Shown one piece after another: positions 26,188-34,921 of a stretch of 64,000 nucleotides of DNA. The notes under the pieces are model-generated. The model worked only from the letters and a program-made list of their open reading frames with translations. It was not told the DNA's origin and searched no databases. The translations under genes were made by a program, and so were the position numbers. The stretch is from JBGAPH01 sp046349955 (lineage in GTDB: Bacteria; Planctomycetota; Planctomycetia; Pirellulales; JBGAPH01): the NCBI GenBank assembly GCA_046349955.1, contig JAXMBI010000010.1, positions 62,001 to 126,000 of the forward strand. Direction: 5' to 3'. The stretch's first letter is position 1. Each line of letters begins with the position of its first letter.

Positions 26188-28857
26188 ATGTCCGCCGGCC
26201 CCAATCTGCGCCCCAGCGTTTTGGCGGCCAAAGAGCGTTTGGCCGCCGGGCGCGAGAAGCTCCGGCAGCAGCATGAGCGGGGCTCCCCTGGCATTCAGGT
26301 CTGCACGCGGTTGGCCGATCTGCTCGACGGCGTGATCCTCGACCTCTACCAGTCGGCCCTCGACGACCTGGGGGAGGCCGGGCCCGAGGGGCTCGAGGCC
26401 GACCTGGTGCTCGTGGCCCACGGCGGCTACGGCCGCCGCGACGTGGCCCCGTTCTCCGACGTCGACCTGATGATCCTGCACAAGGACACGGTCGCCGACC
26501 GCGTGGCCCCGCTCGCCCGCCGCATGGTCAGCGATCTGTTCGACGCCGGTCTCGACCTGGGGTCGAGCGTACGGACGCCGGAGCAGGCCTGCCAACTGGC
26601 GATGCGCGACGCCACGATCGCCACCTCGCTAATCGAGTCGCGCTATCTCTCCGGCAGCGTGCGGCTCTATCGCCGCTTCGCCGACCGCTTCGCCCGCGAT
26701 ATGCGCTGGCACCGCCGCCGGCTGCTGGGCGCGATCGAAAAGGCCCGCCACGACGAGCGGGCCGAATACGGCGAAACGGTCTACCTGCTCGCCCCCAGCA
26801 TCAAGCGTTCTCCCGGCGGCCTGCGCGATCTGCACCTGGTGCGGTGGGTGGGCGCCGTGGCTTACGGTTCGCCGGAGTTCGACAACCTGCAGCTCGCCGG
26901 GGCGCTTTCCCCGGAAGACTATCGGGCCTTGCGCCGCGCGGCCGACTTCTTGCTTCGCCTGCGGAACGAAATGCACTTTCACGCCGGCAAGCCCCAGGAT
27001 GTGCTCGCGCGGGCGGAGCAGATGCGGCTGGCGGAACTGGCTGGCTATCAGCGGACGGAAGCGCAACTGCCGGTCGAGCAGTTCATGCGCGAGTACTTCC
27101 GCCACACCAACCAGATCAGCCTGATCTCGCAGCGGTTCGTGTCGAGCGCGAAGCCGGGCTCGGCCTGGCTCAAGGCGCTTGCGCCGCTGGTCACGCATTC
27201 GGTCGAGGGCGATTTCCGCGTCGGGCCGCAGACGATTTCGGCCACGTCGCGCGGGCTCAAGGTCGTCACCCGCGACCTGGCCCAGATCCTGCGGCTGGTC
27301 GACCTGGCCAACCTGTACAACAAGCACATCGACCACGACACGTGGGAGGCGGTGCGCAAGGCAGCGCCCAAGATTCCGGCCGAAGTGACGGTCGAGGTGG
27401 CCAACCGCTTCCTGTCGATCCTCTCGCAACCCGCGCGGCTCTACGAGCTGCTCAAGGGACTGCACGAGGCCGAGATCCTCGAGAAGATCCTACCCGACTT
27501 TGCCCATGCCCGCTGTCTGCTGCAGTTCAACGAGTACCACAAGTATACGGTCGACGAACACAGCCTACGGGCCATGCAGGAGGTGAGCAGCTTCGCCACG
27601 AACACGGGCGCGCTCGGCCAGGCCTATCGCTCGATCAAGCAGAAGCGCACGCTCCACCTGGCGCTCTTGATCCACGACCTGGGCAAGGGCTACGAAGAAG
27701 ATCACAGCGAAGTCGGGCTGCGCGTCGCCGGGGAGCTGACCTCGCGGCTGCGGCTGCCGCCCCACGAGGCCGAAGTGGTGAAGTTCCTCGTCCACAAGCA
27801 CCTCCGGCTTTCGCACCTGGCGTTCCGCCGCGACACGAGCGACGAGCAGCTCGTGGTGCGGTTCGCCGTCGAGGTGGGCTCGCCGGAAGTGCTGACGATG
27901 CTCTACGTGCTCACGGCGGCCGACATCGCCGCGGTTGGCCCCGGCACGCTCAACGAGTGGAAGCTCGAGCTGATCACCGACCTCTACCACCGCACGATGG
28001 AGCACCTGGCCGGCGACACCGAGGCGATCGACTCGCCGGTCCGCGTGGAAAAGCGCCGCGGCGAAATTCGCGGCTGCCTGGCCACCGAGGCCGACGTCCG
28101 CTGGTTCACCGAGCAGATCGACGCGATCCCCACGGGCGTGCTCTACCACTCGTCGCCGCAAAGCTTGGCTTCGGCGTTGCGAAGCCTGCACGACCTGCAG
28201 CGGGGCGAAGTGACCGCCTGGGCCCGCTACCTGCCGGAGATTCGCGCGGTGGAGTTCACCGTGGGGACGTACGAAGACACGACGCCTGGCATCTTCCACA
28301 AGCTCACCGGCGCGCTCAGCAGCCAGGGCTTGCAGATTCTCTCGGCCGAGATCAACACGCTGGCCGAAGGGCTGGTGATGGACCGCTTTTGTGTGACCGA
28401 TCCCGACTACGCCGAGCAACCGCCCGCCGACCGCATCGACCAGGTGAACCGGGTGCTCGTCGAATCGCTGCGGAACCAGTCGGGCCAGCCCCCCACCTTC
28501 CGCCAGGTCTGGACGCGGATCTCACATCGCGAGCACGACGCCCTGCGCTCCGCCCGCCTGCCGACGCGAATCCGCCTGGACAACACCACGTCCGACGGTT
28601 ACACGATCATCGACGTTTTCGCCCACGACCAGCGGGGGCTGCTCTACACGATCGCGCGGCAGCTCTTCGAGCAAGGGCTGAGCGTGTCTCTGGCGAAGAT
28701 CGGCACGCACCTCGACCAGGTAGTCGACGTCTTCTACGTCACCGACATGGCCGGCGGCAAAGTGCGCGACGAGGGACGGCTCGAAGAGATCAAGCGGAAG
28801 CTGCTCGAGACGATCGAGGCGCTGCAGGAAAGCGAGCAACCGGCCCGGCCAGCTTGA
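26188..28857 (+). CDS. glnD: [Protein-PII] uridylyltransferase / uridylyl-removing enzyme
   Basis: The protein is 889 residues, standard for GlnD. The nucleotidyltransferase site is at about 79-93 (HGGYGRRDVAPFSDVDLM), followed by the GlnD-specific helical region (LREYFRHTNQ-type segment, here FMREYFRHTNQISLI). An HD hydrolase domain has LIHDLGKGYEEDHSEVG near residue 490. Two ACT domains start at about 687 (EFTVGTYEDTTPGIFHKLTG) and 807 (IIDVFAHDQRGLLYTIARQL). It adds UMP to PII when nitrogen is low and removes it when glutamine binds the ACT domains. I chose the ATG at 26188 because the family alignment starts there; an upstream GTG at 26098 is possible. It stands alone. Confidence 0.93.
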   Translation: MSAGPNLRPSVLAAKERLAAGREKLRQQHERGSPGIQVCTRLADLLDGVILDLYQSALDDLGEAGPEGLEADLVLVAHGGYGRRDVAPFSDVDLMILHKDTVADRVAPLARRMVSDLFDAGLDLGSSVRTPEQACQLAMRDATIATSLIESRYLSGSVRLYRRFADRFARDMRWHRRRLLGAIEKARHDERAEYGETVYLLAPSIKRSPGGLRDLHLVRWVGAVAYGSPEFDNLQLAGALSPEDYRALRRAADFLLRLRNEMHFHAGKPQDVLARAEQMRLAELAGYQRTEAQLPVEQFMREYFRHTNQISLISQRFVSSAKPGSAWLKALAPLVTHSVEGDFRVGPQTISATSRGLKVVTRDLAQILRLVDLANLYNKHIDHDTWEAVRKAAPKIPAEVTVEVANRFLSILSQPARLYELLKGLHEAEILEKILPDFAHARCLLQFNEYHKYTVDEHSLRAMQEVSSFATNTGALGQAYRSIKQKRTLHLALLIHDLGKGYEEDHSEVGLRVAGELTSRLRLPPHEAEVVKFLVHKHLRLSHLAFRRDTSDEQLVVRFAVEVGSPEVLTMLYVLTAADIAAVGPGTLNEWKLELITDLYHRTMEHLAGDTEAIDSPVRVEKRRGEIRGCLATEADVRWFTEQIDAIPTGVLYHSSPQSLASALRSLHDLQRGEVTAWARYLPEIRAVEFTVGTYEDTTPGIFHKLTGALSSQGLQILSAEINTLAEGLVMDRFCVTDPDYAEQPPADRIDQVNRVLVESLRNQSGQPPTFRQVWTRISHREHDALRSARLPTRIRLDNTTSDGYTIIDVFAHDQRGLLYTIARQLFEQGLSVSLAKIGTHLDQVVDVFYVTDMAGGKVRDEGRLEEIKRKLLETIEALQESEQPARPA

Positions 28858-29181
28858 CGCTGCGGAGCGCTGGTGAGCGGCCGTTTGCCCCCGTTAGCCC
28901 CCGGCGAGTCGCCGGGGGGCAAGAATGGCAACCGGCCGATCGCGGCCAAACATCGATCCACCGCGGGTGTTCTCTCCCCCTGACTCAACGGGGGGCTAAG
29001 TTGCAAGTTCACGCGGTACGAGAACCACCGGCACCGGCCCGTGTCTCTTCCTAGGACCGGACGCCCGGACACCGGCAAAAACTACCTTGCGGCGCTGCCC
29101 GAAAAGCCTAGAATTGAGCCGGTCGAAAAGTCGGGGCGTCTTGCCGCAGGCGGGCCGCCCGCTTGGACTTACGACACACCT
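28858..29181. other. Intergenic region between glnD and tRNA-Ser
   Basis: About 320 bases with no gene. It holds two GC hairpins, the stronger at 28898-28918 and a weaker one near 28976-28994 (CCCCCTGA...GGGGG). Confidence 0.5.
28898..28918. terminator. Strong GC hairpin after glnD
   Basis: CCCCCGGCGA followed by GT and CGCCGGGGG forms a near-perfect stem about 40 bases after the glnD stop. No T-run follows, so it may be a transcript-end stabiliser or a dispersed palindrome rather than a classic intrinsic terminator. Confidence 0.45.
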
Positions 29182-29270
29182 GGAGAGGTGGCTGAGTGGT
29201 CGATAGCGCCGGTTTGCTAAACCGGTGACCGGTTCACACCGGTCCGCAGGTTCGAATCCTGTCCTCTCCG
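29182..29270 (+). tRNA. tRNA-Ser (anticodon GCT)
   Basis: An 89-base cloverleaf with acceptor stem GGAGAGG (29182-29188) pairing with CCTCTCC (29263-29269) and discriminator G. The anticodon arm CGGTTTGCTAAACCG has loop anticodon GCT. A long variable arm GACCGGTTCACACCGGTC follows, typical of class II tRNAs, and the T arm is CAGGTTCGAATCCTG. No CCA is encoded. It is the probable attachment site of the adjacent integrase. Confidence 0.95.
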
Positions 29271-30571
29271 CTCGGGGCTTCTGCGAATTCTCGCACGCCT
29301 TCGCTGAAAGTCCCACAAGTGCCGAACTCGCTAGGGGTTTGGGACGGTTCCGGCGACTCCCTGCGATTCTCCGCGTGCGCCTGCTGCGCCGCATTTTGCG
29401 CCGCGAGTGCGCCGCATTCTGCGCCGCGCTCTTCGGTTCGTGCATTCGCCCGATCATAGTCTGTGTCCGTCACTTGCAGGTAATGCTTGAGAGCGATTCG
29501 CGGCGTATTGCCCAGCCAGGAGGTGACGACGTGAATCGGGTAGTCGGCGGCCAGCTCCGTCTCGCGGCTTGCCCTCAGGGCGTGGAACAGCCGCGGCCAA
29601 GGTTGCAGACCGGCCCGCTTAAGCAGCCGCTCGAATTGCGTTCGCAGGTTGCAGGAGCGCCAGCCGCGCTTCGTATCGGCTGCTTCGCGGTAGTCCGCAT
29701 CGACGACGTACTCAGCTCCGTCAGCCGCCTGTTCGAAGGCGTCGGCCAAGATGGTCCGCAGCTCGGGAAAGAGCGGGATCGTCCGCGTTCCCTTGCCCGG
29801 ATGATGCTCGGTCTTCGGCGACTGCACGACGATCCGGCCCGCTTCCCTATCGATATCCTGCCAGCGAACAGAGAGCACTTCGCTGGGGCAACGCAGGCCA
29901 CCATAGCGGGCTAGCCCAATGATCGTGCGCCACGTCGGGTTGCAGACCGCCAACACTCGCTCCGTGGCTTCGCGGCTGACAAAGTGCTGCCGGTCCGCGC
30001 GGAGCACGGCCTTGGCGGACACTTCAGCGAACGGGTTGATCGTGGCCAGCTTGCGTTTTTTGGCCGCGCGAAAGAACATGCGGGCGAATTGCAGCCGCTT
30101 GTGGACCGTGGTCGGGGCCAGCTTCTCGCTAATCAGGAACAACTTGAAGTCTTCGGCGTCCCCTTCGCTGATCTCGGCCAAGGCGCGGCCAGCCCCGAAG
30201 TGATCGATCAGGTTGCGCACCACTTGCTGCCAGACTTCCTTGGTTGCCGGCTTCACGTCGATCCGGCGCGCCGTGTAGTCTGTTAGGAAGGGCCCGAGCA
30301 GTGCGATCGTGGGCCGCTCCGTTCGCGGGACCAGCCCCACGGCTGCCAGCTTCTCGGCCAGCGAAGCGTCGAGGCCCGCCACCCATCGCGACGTATCGGC
30401 GTCGGGGGCCTGGCCGGTCAGCTTGGCGGCGAGCAGGTGTTCGATCCGCAGCTTGACCCCTTCGGCGAACCGCTGGGATACCTTGCCGAGTCGAACGGCC
30501 TTGCGGGAACCGTCCGCGGCGACGAACTGAATGCGGCGTCGGCCGCCCTGGTCGTTTGCAATACTGGCCAC
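29234..30571 (-). CDS. Tyrosine recombinase (integrase) overlapping tRNA-Ser
   Basis: The protein is 445 residues from the GTG at 30571, chosen because AAGG lies upstream and VASIANDQGGRRRIQFVAADG is the usual start of this group; a GTG at 30613 is an alternative. A SAM-like core-binding domain is at about 90-185. The catalytic domain has the first Arg in ARYGGLRCPSEVLSVRW, HALRASRE (H-x-x-R) and the nucleophile region LGNTPRIALKHYLQV. The C-terminus after about residue 400 is low-complexity and ends SGEDRIRTCGPV, which is simply tRNA-Ser read antisense; the stop codon lies in the tRNA variable arm. Integration at the tRNA therefore supplies the end of the gene. It cuts and joins attP with attB in the tRNA 3' half. 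Confidence 0.9.
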   Translation of the reverse strand: MASIANDQGGRRRIQFVAADGSRKAVRLGKVSQRFAEGVKLRIEHLLAAKLTGQAPDADTSRWVAGLDASLAEKLAAVGLVPRTERPTIALLGPFLTDYTARRIDVKPATKEVWQQVVRNLIDHFGAGRALAEISEGDAEDFKLFLISEKLAPTTVHKRLQFARMFFRAAKKRKLATINPFAEVSAKAVLRADRQHFVSREATERVLAVCNPTWRTIIGLARYGGLRCPSEVLSVRWQDIDREAGRIVVQSPKTEHHPGKGTRTIPLFPELRTILADAFEQAADGAEYVVDADYREAADTKRGWRSCNLRTQFERLLKRAGLQPWPRLFHALRASRETELAADYPIHVVTSWLGNTPRIALKHYLQVTDTDYDRANARTEERGAECGALAAQNAAQQAHAENRRESPEPSQTPSEFGTCGTFSEGVREFAEAPSGEDRIRTCGPV

Positions 30572-30775
30572 GTTATTTGCCTTTCTGCTGCTTGGTCGGC
30601 TTGCGGCCGACACGGATTTGCAGGCACTCGACTAGGGCACTAAGCGCTTCCATCGAAAGCCCTATTGGTCTCAGAAGTGGGCTGTTGCTGGCACGCCGAC
30701 GCTTACTTTCCTACCCGCGTGATTCGGCGATATGATGTCGGTCTGGAACGGCAAGAACATCGTTGAGCCTAGAAC

Positions 30776-31843
30776 ATGACTTCGATTTGGCATCAAGGCG
30801 ACGGCCAATGGAAGCTCCTCTCGCCAGCCGGATACCCGGACGAAAGGACGCTCCATGCATTTATCGAGTCCGCACCGCAGCTCCTGCCATTGGCCGGCAG
30901 GCCCAATGTGCTGATTCTAGGACGAGAAGTGCAGTTGGGCACAGGGTACGCTGATCTGCTCGGCCTCGAGTCATCGGGTAGGCCTGTAGTCATCGAGGTG
31001 AAGCTTTCGAGAAACGCAGAGGCTCGAAGGGCCGTGGTCGCTCAGGTCCTGGCATATGCTTCTTACCTCTTCAGGCTTGACCAGGCGGATTTCGAACAAG
31101 TGCTGGGTCGGCATCTTCGAGATCGTGGATTTGGGTCGCTGCTTGAGGCGATGACGGAGCTTGATCAGACAGGTGAGTTTGTCACCGATCACTTCGTTGC
31201 CGGCCTGAGCCAAAGCCTAACCGAGGGGAGGTTTCGCTTGGTGTTTGTTTTGGACGAAGCTCCAGGCGAGCTCGTTCGATTGGTTGGTTACTTGGAGGCG
31301 GTGAGTGATCGATTGACAATCGACCTTATCACTGTGTCGTCGTTCGAAGTTGGAGGAGCGACCGTCGTCGTGCCGCAGCGCGTTGAGCCAGAGCGAGTTA
31401 GGGCAGGCATGCCTCGGGGGGAAAAGGAGAGGCGCGATGTAAACGGTCAATTGACTCCTGGGCCGGATCAGTTTTTGGCCTCGATCGAGAGCTCGCCCGA
31501 GTCCGAAAGAGCAAAACTTAGATCGTTGTGTGAATGGGCGATTTCCCTTGAGCAGCAAGGCCTCGCGACGTTGGCCACTTTCTGTGGCGTAGCGAATCGG
31601 TGGACGCTGCTGCCGCGGTTGCCGACCGAGAAGGCCGGGCTGGTTACCATTTGGAATGAAGGTGGAGGATATTTGCAATATTGGCGATCCGTCTTCGAGC
31701 GGCGCGCACCTGCAAGTTTGGTGACCATTGAGGCGATGATTGCTCCCACCAAACTCGGAAAGGGAACGACGTCGTACAAGGTCAGTCAACCCCTGCTTGA
31801 TGCGCTTAAAACAGCTTACAAGGAGGCGACGGGACTGCGATAG
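30776..31843 (+). CDS. PD-(D/E)XK nuclease-domain protein (NucS/DUF91-like)
   Basis: The protein is 355 residues from the ATG at 30776. The first 130 residues carry the PD-(D/E)XK core: Asp60 in GTGYADLLGL, then Glu74-Val-Lys76 in VVIEVKLSRN. A helix follows (RRAVVAQVLAYASYL), the arrangement in NucS-like and restriction-type endonucleases. Residues 130-355 are unassigned and could be a recognition domain. It is the only plus-strand gene among minus-strand element genes and lies 205 bases upstream of the integrase start, divergent from it. A role in defence or in processing element DNA is inference. Confidence 0.65.
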   Translation: MTSIWHQGDGQWKLLSPAGYPDERTLHAFIESAPQLLPLAGRPNVLILGREVQLGTGYADLLGLESSGRPVVIEVKLSRNAEARRAVVAQVLAYASYLFRLDQADFEQVLGRHLRDRGFGSLLEAMTELDQTGEFVTDHFVAGLSQSLTEGRFRLVFVLDEAPGELVRLVGYLEAVSDRLTIDLITVSSFEVGGATVVVPQRVEPERVRAGMPRGEKERRDVNGQLTPGPDQFLASIESSPESERAKLRSLCEWAISLEQQGLATLATFCGVANRWTLLPRLPTEKAGLVTIWNEGGGYLQYWRSVFERRAPASLVTIEAMIAPTKLGKGTTSYKVSQPLLDALKTAYKEATGLR

Positions 31844-31868
31844 AAACGAACTACGTGGCCTTATCGCT

Positions 31869-32450
31869 CTAAATCGACCTTCCCATCGGTCGGTCGGCCG
31901 AAGTGTACAGGGCGCTCCGCAACCGCTCCAACTCCTCGCCCAGCACCGCCGCCCGCGGCCCCCGCGCCCCGCGGCAAATGTCCGCGCGCAGTGCCGCGAA
32001 ATACTTGGCCCGATCGACCACCAGGGTAGCCGCGTCCAGCCGCAACCCTTCCGGCAGATCATCAGGCGCGAGCAGCAGCACGAAGTCCGCCAGCCATCCG
32101 GGCCAAGGCGGATCAGCAGGCCCCACGGCCGCCGCATCGCCCGCGTGGCGCGACGCAAGCGACTCGCCCGGCCCATCGACCCAAACCAGTCGCCCATCGT
32201 GGCGTGAGCCATCGTAGAGCACGACGCGGCCCGTTGTCGGATCAGCACGCTCTCGCCAATCAGCGAAGGGATCAGGAATAGATTGCAGCGCCGCAAGGAG
32301 CCCTGCCTTGTGCGCCTTGATCCGATTCAGGAACTCCGGTGTCACCACCGCCTTCGGGGCATCGACCGCCAAGTGACCGTCTCCCGTAGGAACGAGGGTG
32401 ACGTGCAGGTCCACGCAGGTCGCAAGCAGTTCGGCCAACGTTTCGGTCAT
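31869..32450 (-). CDS. Small element protein with TubC-like N-terminal docking domain
   Basis: The protein is 193 residues. The first 55 (LLATCVDLHVTLVPTGDG, then AVVTPEFLNRIKAHKAGLLA) have the beta-alpha pattern of TubC N-terminal docking domains. The rest is hydrophilic with DPTTGRVVLYDG and a leucine-rich stretch. Its ATG overlaps the last codon of the DUF3987 gene by 4 bases (ATGA), so the two are translated together. The TubC-like domain in this setting probably mediates a protein contact on the element rather than polyketide assembly. The family assignment is by eye. Confidence 0.55.
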   Translation of the reverse strand: MTETLAELLATCVDLHVTLVPTGDGHLAVDAPKAVVTPEFLNRIKAHKAGLLAALQSIPDPFADWRERADPTTGRVVLYDGSRHDGRLVWVDGPGESLASRHAGDAAAVGPADPPWPGWLADFVLLLAPDDLPEGLRLDAATLVVDRAKYFAALRADICRGARGPRAAVLGEELERLRSALYTSADRPMGRSI

Positions 32451-34063
32451 ACAACCACCTGCACCCGAGGCTCAGGCCCCCCATTTCCATTCCCGTTATT
32501 CCCAGAATTGCCGCTTTCGGGCGGTTCCACTGCATTCTGGGAATATCGGGAATGCTTTTCAGCCCTCTCGCTTGCGAAGACCGACGGGTTCACTTCGTAG
32601 ACCGGCGAGGGCGATCTACCGGGGCCCGTCTTTTGTGAGACTGGCGCTCGCAACCGAATGTACCCACGGTCCTCAAGGACCCGCAGGGCAGGCTCCAGAT
32701 CGCTGACCCTCGGAAAGCGGTGCTTGAGCTGGTGCTGGCACTCCGTCTTGGAGAACAAGCGCTTTTCGTGGCGGAGAATCCACCAGACGATGCTTTGCGC
32801 GTGGACCTCATCAATGCCGTCGAGGGCATTCATCATGGTCAGCACGTACTTGGCGTGCGGGATCAAGTAGCGGCCGATGTGGATGGCGGCGTCGAGATCC
32901 CTTGCCTCAATCACCTTCCCCGTGACGTCCCGAGCTAGGTGCAGAACCGCTGCCAACCGGATGGTCCCGCCGGCCAGCTTGCCAGCCCAGTCCTGAATCA
33001 ACTCCAACTGTCCGCCACCCGCCAACTCGGGCTCGATCTCGCTCTCCCAGGCCTGCAACAGAGCATTGGCATCCTTGGACAGGTACAGCATGGTCTCTGC
33101 CGGGACCGCCGTCAGGGAGCGCACCAGACCGTGGTACTGGTGCCGCGTCGTTTGCGACATCGGCTGCGCCCCGATTTTGCGACGCCCAATCAAACTGACG
33201 GGCGCCGCATAGAGGAAACGCGCCAGCAATCCCCGACCTCGAAAGGCCGGATTCTTGGCCAGTCCCCGCAGCACTTGCGGTTGAACGGTGTACGCACAGG
33301 TCAGCGCAGGCCGTTCCACCAAGAGGGAAAGCCGGGAGACCCGATCAATCCGTAGGTCGTCCCCAGCATGGCCCTTAAGGTAGACGCCGAACTGCGGGAG
33401 GCCGTTTTTTGAGTACAGGCCTGCCATCAGGTCGAACACTCCGCCCTCGGCACTCATGCTGGCAATCCGTCCGCCCTGCTCGGCTAGCGTCATCTCCAAC
33501 TTCTCGGCCGTGGCGTCGTCGACGACCAGTCGGGGGAGAACGGGCAGGGGCTCGTTCGCAAGTTCCGCAGCGAGGACTTCGGCCGCAAGAGCCGCCTCGG
33601 CGTCGTCCGTTTCGCCCGCCTTCCTTTCGAGGCGTTTCAACCGAACCTCCTGTTGACGGCGCTCGGACTGGCGTCGGGCCACGTCCGGCCTTGCCGCGGC
33701 AATCAGTTCCCGCTCTAACTCGAACAGCGGTTTGGTCGAGTCGGAGAACACGGCTGATTTACGATTCGCGGGCTCGAGCAACACCGTGATATACAGATTC
33801 ACCGGCTCCACCCACCCTGGCCTAGCTTCAACCTGGGCGTGGCGGGCGATCGCGGCTGAACACACAGCCATCGACACGAGACCGGCTAGGTCAGGCGGAG
33901 TCTGGGTTGCGTGGGATTCTTGCTCGACGAACCGCTGCAAGACCTCCGGCAGAACTTCCGTGGGGAAGGGCGGGAGGTCGATCAGGTCGAAGCGGACGAG
34001 CGGCGGCCAGGGCTCCGCACTCAAATTGCCGAACGGGGCATCGGTCGCTTGGCGGTCAACCAT
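32447..34063 (-). CDS. DUF3987 (YfjI-like) element protein
   Basis: The protein is 538 residues with the DUF3987 pattern: FVEQESHATQTPPDLAGLVS, EPVNLYITVLLEPANRKSAV, then RLVVDDATAEKLEMTLAEQG and the serine-rich ASMSAEGGVFDLMAGLYS. Later come ARFLYAAPVSLIGRRK and a winged-helix-like tail near LFSKTECQHQLKHRF. DUF3987 proteins are common on integrated elements, where they often accompany or replace primase-helicase functions. The Walker-like loop is degenerate (EPANRKS). The last 40 residues are disordered and rich in Asn, Gly and Pro. It overlaps the HTH gene upstream by 8 bases and the TubC-like gene downstream by 4. Confidence 0.75.
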   Translation of the reverse strand: MVDRQATDAPFGNLSAEPWPPLVRFDLIDLPPFPTEVLPEVLQRFVEQESHATQTPPDLAGLVSMAVCSAAIARHAQVEARPGWVEPVNLYITVLLEPANRKSAVFSDSTKPLFELERELIAAARPDVARRQSERRQQEVRLKRLERKAGETDDAEAALAAEVLAAELANEPLPVLPRLVVDDATAEKLEMTLAEQGGRIASMSAEGGVFDLMAGLYSKNGLPQFGVYLKGHAGDDLRIDRVSRLSLLVERPALTCAYTVQPQVLRGLAKNPAFRGRGLLARFLYAAPVSLIGRRKIGAQPMSQTTRHQYHGLVRSLTAVPAETMLYLSKDANALLQAWESEIEPELAGGGQLELIQDWAGKLAGGTIRLAAVLHLARDVTGKVIEARDLDAAIHIGRYLIPHAKYVLTMMNALDGIDEVHAQSIVWWILRHEKRLFSKTECQHQLKHRFPRVSDLEPALRVLEDRGYIRLRAPVSQKTGPGRSPSPVYEVNPSVFASERAEKHSRYSQNAVEPPESGNSGNNGNGNGGPEPRVQVVV

Positions 34064-34268
34064 TGTGCCCTCCTTCCGTGGCCTGGAACTGGCTACGGCT
34101 GCGCAACCAAGCTTGCAAGCCTTCGACGGGGTACAAGACCGTACGGCCGATCCGGAGGTGGGGAATGTCGCCGTGGTGGGTCCACGACCACAAGGTCCGG
34201 TCGCTCACCCCCAGGGCCTTGGCCGCTTCGCGGGGGCGGAGGGCGAGGGGTTCGTATTCTGCCTTCAT
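34056..34268 (-). CDS. Excisionase-like helix-turn-helix protein
   Basis: The protein is 70 residues from the ATG at 34268. It is almost entirely a MerR-type winged HTH as found in excisionases: LRPREAAKALGVSDRTLWSW, then DIPHLRIGRTVLYPVEGLQAWL. Such proteins bend att DNA and steer an integrase toward excision, or act as repressors. It overlaps the DUF3987 gene by 8 bases, so it heads that operon. The upstream frame to 34421 lacks a ribosome site and looks non-coding. Confidence 0.75.
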   Translation of the reverse strand: MKAEYEPLALRPREAAKALGVSDRTLWSWTHHGDIPHLRIGRTVLYPVEGLQAWLRSRSQFQATEGGHNG

Positions 34269-34450
34269 CGTGCTTGCTCCAGTCACGCTCCCGCGAAGTG
34301 CGGTCGCATACCCAAGGCCCAGCGTTCGGCATTTTCTCGCCGAACAGTTGGCCGCTCGCACGAAAACGCCGGGAAAAGCAGGGCCCGGCTGGGGCAAGAA
34401 AACCGGCAGGGTGTTCGGCATCCGATGCCGAACGATCGAACAGCGAACGG

Positions 34451-34921
34451 CTATTCGTCCTCGCTGTCGTGACGAGCGTCGGGAGATCGGCCGTACAAGT
34501 TACGCGGGGAGATATCCCCATTGAGGGCTTGGAGGGCCAGCCCAATCCCACGCGGCTGCCGGCAGCGCGCCTTGTAGGCGTCGTATCCGCCGAACTTTGC
34601 CTTGAAGAACGTGGAAACGGTGGACGTTGACGCACCGATCTTGGCCGCCAACTCGTTGTTGCCGAGGGGTTCAAAATTGAGGCAAGACCCGGCTTGGTAC
34701 TTATGGTGCAGCGAGAGCGCCGCAATGATCTTCGCGCCAGCTCCACCTCTCGGTGTACTCTTCTTGGGCCTCGTCGTTGTGGGGCTCGATGTCACCTTCC
34801 CCTCGGTCAGCTCCGGCTGGTCCGAGCGTTGCTTTGCCCAATCGAGAAGCGACCGTGAGGCCGCAGTGATAATGCCTCGGTAGGGCCAGACTACCTTGTC
34901 CGAGACACAGTGGGGATCTAA
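34451..34921 (-). pseudogene. HTH protein gene, 3' part, cut off by an IS5-type element
   Basis: About 157 codons remain. The C-terminal half has basic linker KSTPRGGAGAKIIAALSLHH and a helix-turn-helix (NNELAAKIGASTSTVSTFFK), then a tail ending RSPDARHDSEDE. On removing the IS at 34922-35883 and one TAA copy, the frame joins exactly to the part at 35884-36336 (codons TCC-TTA-GAT). The intact protein would have about 305 residues, probably a DNA-binding regulator of the element. Confidence 0.75.
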
